The position numbers and the translations under genes are program-made. 9,770 bases of DNA from Desulfobacterales bacterium. Lineage in GTDB: Bacteria; Desulfobacterota; Desulfobacteria; Desulfobacterales; C00003106. Each line of letters begins with the position of its first letter. Positions within the stretch are counted from its first letter, which is position 1. Location of the stretch: NCBI GenBank assembly GCA_030613165.1, contig JAUWMN010000036.1, positions 1 to 9,770 on the forward strand, in the 5' to 3' direction. Of this stretch, positions 6,980-9,770 are shown in pieces. The notes under the pieces are model-generated. The model saw nothing but the letters and a program-made list of their open reading frames with translations, had not been told where the DNA came from and searched no databases.

Positions 6980-7010
6980 ATCACGGAAGGTCGAGAGGAA
7001 TCACGGAAGG
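6980..7010. repeat. Tandem 11-bp direct repeat, 20-bp period (candidate operator)
   Basis: ATCACGGAAGG occurs at 6980-6990 and again at 7000-7010, exact copies exactly 20 bp apart, close to two helical turns. The spacing puts both copies on one face of DNA, as for a dimer or two monomers of a response regulator. The site lies between the divergent slam-like and cyclase genes. The regulator is unknown. Confidence 0.5.
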
Positions 7011-7146
7011 CCTTTTGCTGAGAGTATTGGCTTAATACTTACATCGTGACGGGAAGAGGGAAACTTTAGGTTTCCAATTCAGGAATGAACAGTTTTTCGC
7101 AAGGCCAAGGAAAAGAAAATTTATGCTATAGTTAAAAAATTTCTTT

Positions 7147-7175
7147 ACGTTACCGATTAATAATCAAGGTACAAT
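7147..7175 (+). promoter_or_regulatory. Candidate promoter of the cyclase gene
   Basis: TACAAT at 7170-7175 is a good -10 box, 34 bases before the start codon. With a 17-bp spacer the -35 position (7147-7152, TACGTT) is a poor match. A second -10-like box, TATAGT, lies at 7127-7132. Transcription probably starts in this AT-rich stretch, but the exact site is uncertain. Confidence 0.35.
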
Positions 7176-7209
7176 AGTTCTATGTAAGGCAAAAGGACAT
7201 TTTGGTGTT

Positions 7210-9021
7210 ATGATTATGTCTCCAAAGGGGCTTCGACATATCACGGTTTTGCTCGGCCTGTTGACGGCGACTTTTATGGTGGTCCTCTACTATATGCAGG
7301 TAGGTTTTCTTGAGGGCTTTGAGGCCAGGACTTATGATATGCGGTTCAAGGCCCGGGGGCCTATAGAGCATAATAGTGACTTCATTATAATTGCCATAGA
7401 TGCGAAGAGCGTTGCGGAACTGGGCAGATTTCCCTGGTCCAGGGAATTTTACCGTGAGCTTATCGATTTTGCATCAAAGGCAGGGGCAAAAGCCGTACTC
7501 TTTGATGTGCTTTTTCCTGAAGAGGAGTCGCCGGAGGTTGACGGTAAGTTGGCCGCAGCAATAAAAGACTCCGGGATAACGACCCTTGCGTCGGCCTTTG
7601 AGTTCTCTGAGGATGGTTCAGCGGCGTCAATCATTGATAATATTCCAGTGCTGGCCGGCTCGGCAAAAAACACCGCCCATATCAATGCCTTCCCTGACGA
7701 AGACGGGGTGATAAGGTGGACCAGGCTGATCGTCCCCTACGAAGGCAAGCTTTACCCCTCCCTGGCGTTCACTGCGGCCATGGAAGCTATGGGGATAGAC
7801 GAGATTAAGATAAGAGACTATGGAATCGTGCTCGGCTCAAAGGCAATTCCTGCTGACAGAGACATAGGGATGCTGATTAATTATAGGGGCCCACCGGGCA
7901 CATATAAAAGCTTTTCGTTCTCGGACGTGATAAAGGGAAGGATCTCTCACGAACAGTTAAAGGACAAGGTGATTTTCGTGGGGGCCACTGCCATTGACAT
8001 TTACGACATGAGGATAACACCTTTTTCCAGCAACAGCACGGGGGTCGAAGTCAACGTTAATATCGCCGACAATATCCTGAGAGGGGATTTCATGCAGCGG
8101 GGTGGCATCGAGGTGCTCATCGACCTCCTCTCCATAGTCGTAATGGGCATTGTTATTTCATTAATAACAGTAAGGCTCAGGGCTTTTGCGTCTTTCCCTC
8201 TGGTGCTGGTTCTTGCGGCAGGTTATATCTTTTTTTCATGCCTGATGTTCCTTGCGGGGAGATGGGTAAGCATGGTGTATCCTATCTTAAGTGTAGTGTT
8301 GTCATATTCTGTTACTGCTTATCTGAGGTATTTCTACCTTGACAGGAAGGTGAAAGAGATACGCTCCATGTTCTCAAGCTATGTATCGAAAAAGGTGGTG
8401 GACGAGCTGGTAAAGGACCCCGAGCAGGCAAAAATAGGCGGAGTCAGCAGGGTAGTTACCATAATGTTTGCCGATATAAAGAACTACGCGACATACAGCG
8501 AAAAACGCAAACCACAAGATGTGGTTAAGAAACTTAACGATTATTTGGCCGTGATGGTCGACGTGGTAATAGAGTATGATGGCACGCTGGACAAGTTCAT
8601 GGGCGACGGGATACTGGCTTTCTGGGGCGCCCCTGTTGAGCAGAAGGATCAAGCGGAGCTTGCAGTAAGGTGCACTATGAAGATGATAAAAAGGATAGAG
8701 GGTCTGCGAAGAAAATGGGTGTCAGAAGAGACCGAGCCCCTGTCGATCGGAATCGGAATAAACACCGGCGAAGTTATCGTAGGCAATATAGGCGCTAACG
8801 GAAAAAAGATGGAATATACTGTAATCGGCGACAACGTGAACCGTACTTATAGGATACAAAACAAAAGCAGGGAGATTAACTGTACGGTGATTACAGAGTC
8901 CTTCTATGAGAGGGTGAAGGACATCGTGGTGGCAGAGCCTCTGGGAGCCGTGATTGTAAGAGGGAAAAATATCCCATTTAATATCTACGCCTTGAGAGGT
9001 ATGCGTAACGTAAGACCTTAA
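7210..9021 (+). CDS. CHASE2-domain membrane adenylate cyclase (class III)
   Basis: A 603-residue inner-membrane sensor that should make cAMP from ATP. The N-terminal membrane anchor (about 10-30) is followed by an extracytoplasmic CHASE2 domain at about 33-295 (ARTYDMRFKARGP; AIDAKSVAELGRFPWSRE; KAVLFDVLFPE; FPDEDGVIRW; KDKVIFVGATA). Three closely spaced membrane helices follow (about 303-322, 328-350, 355-375), then the catalytic domain at about 412-595. Catalytic residues are complete: metal-binding D422 (FADIKNY) and D466 (KFMGDG), base-selecting K462 and T537 (YTVIGD), and transition-state N544 and R548. Lys with Thr at the base pocket points to adenylate and to class IIIb, the type often stimulated by bicarbonate. 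There is no HAMP domain. It is divergent from the slam-like gene. The start could also be the ATG at 7216; AGGA lies about 15 bases upstream and GGTG nearer. The CHASE2 ligand is unknown. Confidence 0.93.
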   Translation: MIMSPKGLRHITVLLGLLTATFMVVLYYMQVGFLEGFEARTYDMRFKARGPIEHNSDFIIIAIDAKSVAELGRFPWSREFYRELIDFASKAGAKAVLFDVLFPEEESPEVDGKLAAAIKDSGITTLASAFEFSEDGSAASIIDNIPVLAGSAKNTAHINAFPDEDGVIRWTRLIVPYEGKLYPSLAFTAAMEAMGIDEIKIRDYGIVLGSKAIPADRDIGMLINYRGPPGTYKSFSFSDVIKGRISHEQLKDKVIFVGATAIDIYDMRITPFSSNSTGVEVNVNIADNILRGDFMQRGGIEVLIDLLSIVVMGIVISLITVRLRAFASFPLVLVLAAGYIFFSCLMFLAGRWVSMVYPILSVVLSYSVTAYLRYFYLDRKVKEIRSMFSSYVSKKVVDELVKDPEQAKIGGVSRVVTIMFADIKNYATYSEKRKPQDVVKKLNDYLAVMVDVVIEYDGTLDKFMGDGILAFWGAPVEQKDQAELAVRCTMKMIKRIEGLRRKWVSEETEPLSIGIGINTGEVIVGNIGANGKKMEYTVIGDNVNRTYRIQNKSREINCTVITESFYERVKDIVVAEPLGAVIVRGKNIPFNIYALRGMRNVRP

Positions 9022-9027
9022 AAGTCC

Positions 9028-9088
9028 GGCGCAAGTCTGCCTCTGACTCTTGCCTCGACTGACCAAGAGTCAAGAGGAGACTTGCGCC
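9028..9088. terminator. Long imperfect inverted repeat after the cyclase gene
   Basis: Left arm 9028-9052 and right arm 9064-9088 pair over 24 bp (11 + 5 + 8) with a single bulged base on each side, around an 11-nt loop. It starts six bases after the cyclase stop and lies before the convergent GYD gene end. There is no real T-run next to either arm, so it is not a textbook intrinsic terminator, though it would protect or end a transcript. Outside it, AAGTCCG (9022-9028) and CGGACTT (9121-9127) form a second, outer inverted repeat. A palindromic repetitive element is an alternative. Confidence 0.55.
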
Positions 9089-9125
9089 CATTCTTTCTGC
9101 TGTCAGAAAAACAAAAAGGGCGGAC

Positions 9126-9419
9126 TTAGATCTTTTTTGCCTCGGCCACTAACCTGTCAAACTTTTCAACTTCCACGACCGGTGACGTACTAAAGGAGAT
9201 CCTTGTCAATTTCCGCAGTGCCACCGAGGCTGCCATCGCATGTTCCGCATCGGGGAAATCTATGGTAAGAACAAGATCGTGCTCTCCTAACACAGCATAC
9301 ATAGACTTGACCTTTCCACCGTGTTCTTTGATCAGATCGACAGCCTTTTCTGTTCGTTCGGCACTGACCCCCTTTAATGCCTCTGATGAGTACTTTCCAA
9401 ACATTAAGAATATCGGCAT
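9126..9419 (-). CDS. GYD-domain family small protein
   Basis: A 97-residue soluble, cytoplasmic protein of the GYD family (PF08734), a ferredoxin-like alpha/beta fold whose biochemical role is not established. The pattern is typical: a first strand MPIFLMFGKYSSEALKG, helix AERTEKAVDLIKEHGGKVKSMYAVLG, then GEHDLVLTIDFPDAEHAMAASVALRK and a last strand near TSPVVEVEKF. In place of the G-Y-D tripeptide this copy has G45-E-H-D48, so Asp is kept. Length is usual for the family. AAGGAGG seven bases before the ATG makes the start secure. It stands alone on the - strand, convergent with the cyclase gene, and there is no sign of a link to the secretion genes. Confidence 0.9.
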   Translation of the reverse strand: MPIFLMFGKYSSEALKGVSAERTEKAVDLIKEHGGKVKSMYAVLGEHDLVLTIDFPDAEHAMAASVALRKLTRISFSTSPVVEVEKFDRLVAEAKKI

Positions 9420-9770
9420 ATCATTTCCTCCTTTCTTTTCTCAGGCTTTGAGACCTGTATTTGACGAAAAGTAAAACGTTTTCTTAAACTTCCAAGCTCG
9501 CTTTAGGGCAAAGGCAAAGGATAAGAGAGGTCCAGAGGTATCTTGTAATTGAATTCTATTCTATTGGATCGGCCAAAAATTAGAGACTACGTGCAATGAT
9601 CGACGCTGATCAAGCGGAAGATATCTTATGAATATATAAATTATACCACAAGCACTGCGAGGCTACCAGCAAATTTTGGTGGTAGGCATCCCCTTCATTC
9701 CCCGTTCCGGATTTATCTTGATTTGTTAAACCCCGCTCTGTGGCCGGGTGTCATTAATTTTTAGTAATAT
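9420..9770. other. Non-coding region upstream of the GYD gene
   Basis: About 350 bases with no supportable gene on either strand and no tRNA or recognised riboswitch. The part next to the GYD gene would be its leader; a short CAGG/CCTG hairpin lies at about 9443-9458. Beyond about 9650 nothing recognisable is seen, and any gene it belongs to lies past the window end. Confidence 0.6.
9640..9648 (-). promoter_or_regulatory. Candidate extended -10 promoter for the GYD gene
   Basis: Read on the - strand the sequence is TGGTATAAT, an extended -10 element with a perfect TATAAT (9645-9640). A TTGCTG lies further upstream but at a 21-bp spacer, too far for a usual -35. Transcription would begin near 9633, giving a leader of about 210 nt before the GYD start, long for such a gene. 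Confidence 0.45.

Larger units (their letters stand above)
6848..7209. other. Divergent intergenic region between slam-like gene and cyclase gene
   Basis: These 362 bases carry no supportable gene and must hold promoters for both flanking genes. Visible elements are a possibly structured slam leader (6885-6962), an 11-bp direct repeat (6980-7010), small hairpins AGTATT/AATACT (7023-7039) and GGAAAC/GTTTCC (7059-7075), and an AT-rich stretch with -10-like boxes before the cyclase gene (7121-7175). Confidence 0.6.

Noticed and set aside
9028..9088. Inverted repeat as the end of a mobile element or as a CRISPR-like repeat
   Set aside because: There is one copy only, no transposase or cas gene, and no target duplication that I can see.

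Overview
The window looks like a chromosomal piece of a Gram-negative, probably free-living bacterium. The mix of genes (GlnD, a FecR-domain secreted protein, an outer-membrane TPR/beta-barrel protein, a CHASE2 adenylate cyclase, a GYD protein) and a GEMM-I type c-di-GMP riboswitch would suit a Desulfobacterota (deltaproteobacterial) or Nitrospirota-like genome. That placement is an inference from gene content. No rRNA, tRNA, CRISPR, insertion sequence or phage gene is visible.

Layout. (1) 1-2071: most of glnD, the nitrogen-status PII uridylyltransferase, cut at its 5' end by the window edge. (2) 2072-2586: a non-coding stretch with a weak glnD terminator, a promoter-like -10 box, a well-matched c-di-GMP-I aptamer, a hairpin region and a strong intrinsic terminator placed just before the next gene. 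(3) 2587-5380: two genes on the + strand, a secreted FecR-domain protein whose C-terminus resembles the TbpB-like barrel of type XI secretion cargo, and an exported coiled-coil stalk protein. (4) 5390-6841, - strand: a TPR plus beta-barrel protein that matches Slam (surface lipoprotein assembly modifier, DUF560), the type XI secretion pore. It converges on the cargo genes with only 9 bases between stop codons. (5) 6848-7209: a divergent intergenic region with an 11-bp direct repeat at exactly 20-bp period and a possibly structured slam leader. (6) 7210-9021: a CHASE2 sensor joined to a class III adenylate cyclase. (7) 9022-9125: a long imperfect inverted repeat. (8) 9126-9419, - strand: a small GYD-domain protein with a leader of about 210 nt. 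(9) 9420-9770: non-coding apart from that leader.

Working model. c-di-GMP, read by the riboswitch, decides whether transcription passes the terminator into the fecR-type gene and the coiled-coil gene. The FecR/TbpB-like protein would be carried to the cell surface or outside through the adjacent Slam pore. The divergent membrane cyclase adds a cAMP signal tuned by an extracytoplasmic stimulus. The riboswitch, the FecR domain, the cyclase and the GYD protein rest on clear sequence motifs. The Slam identity is strong by architecture. The cargo assignment and the link between the two second messengers are inferences.
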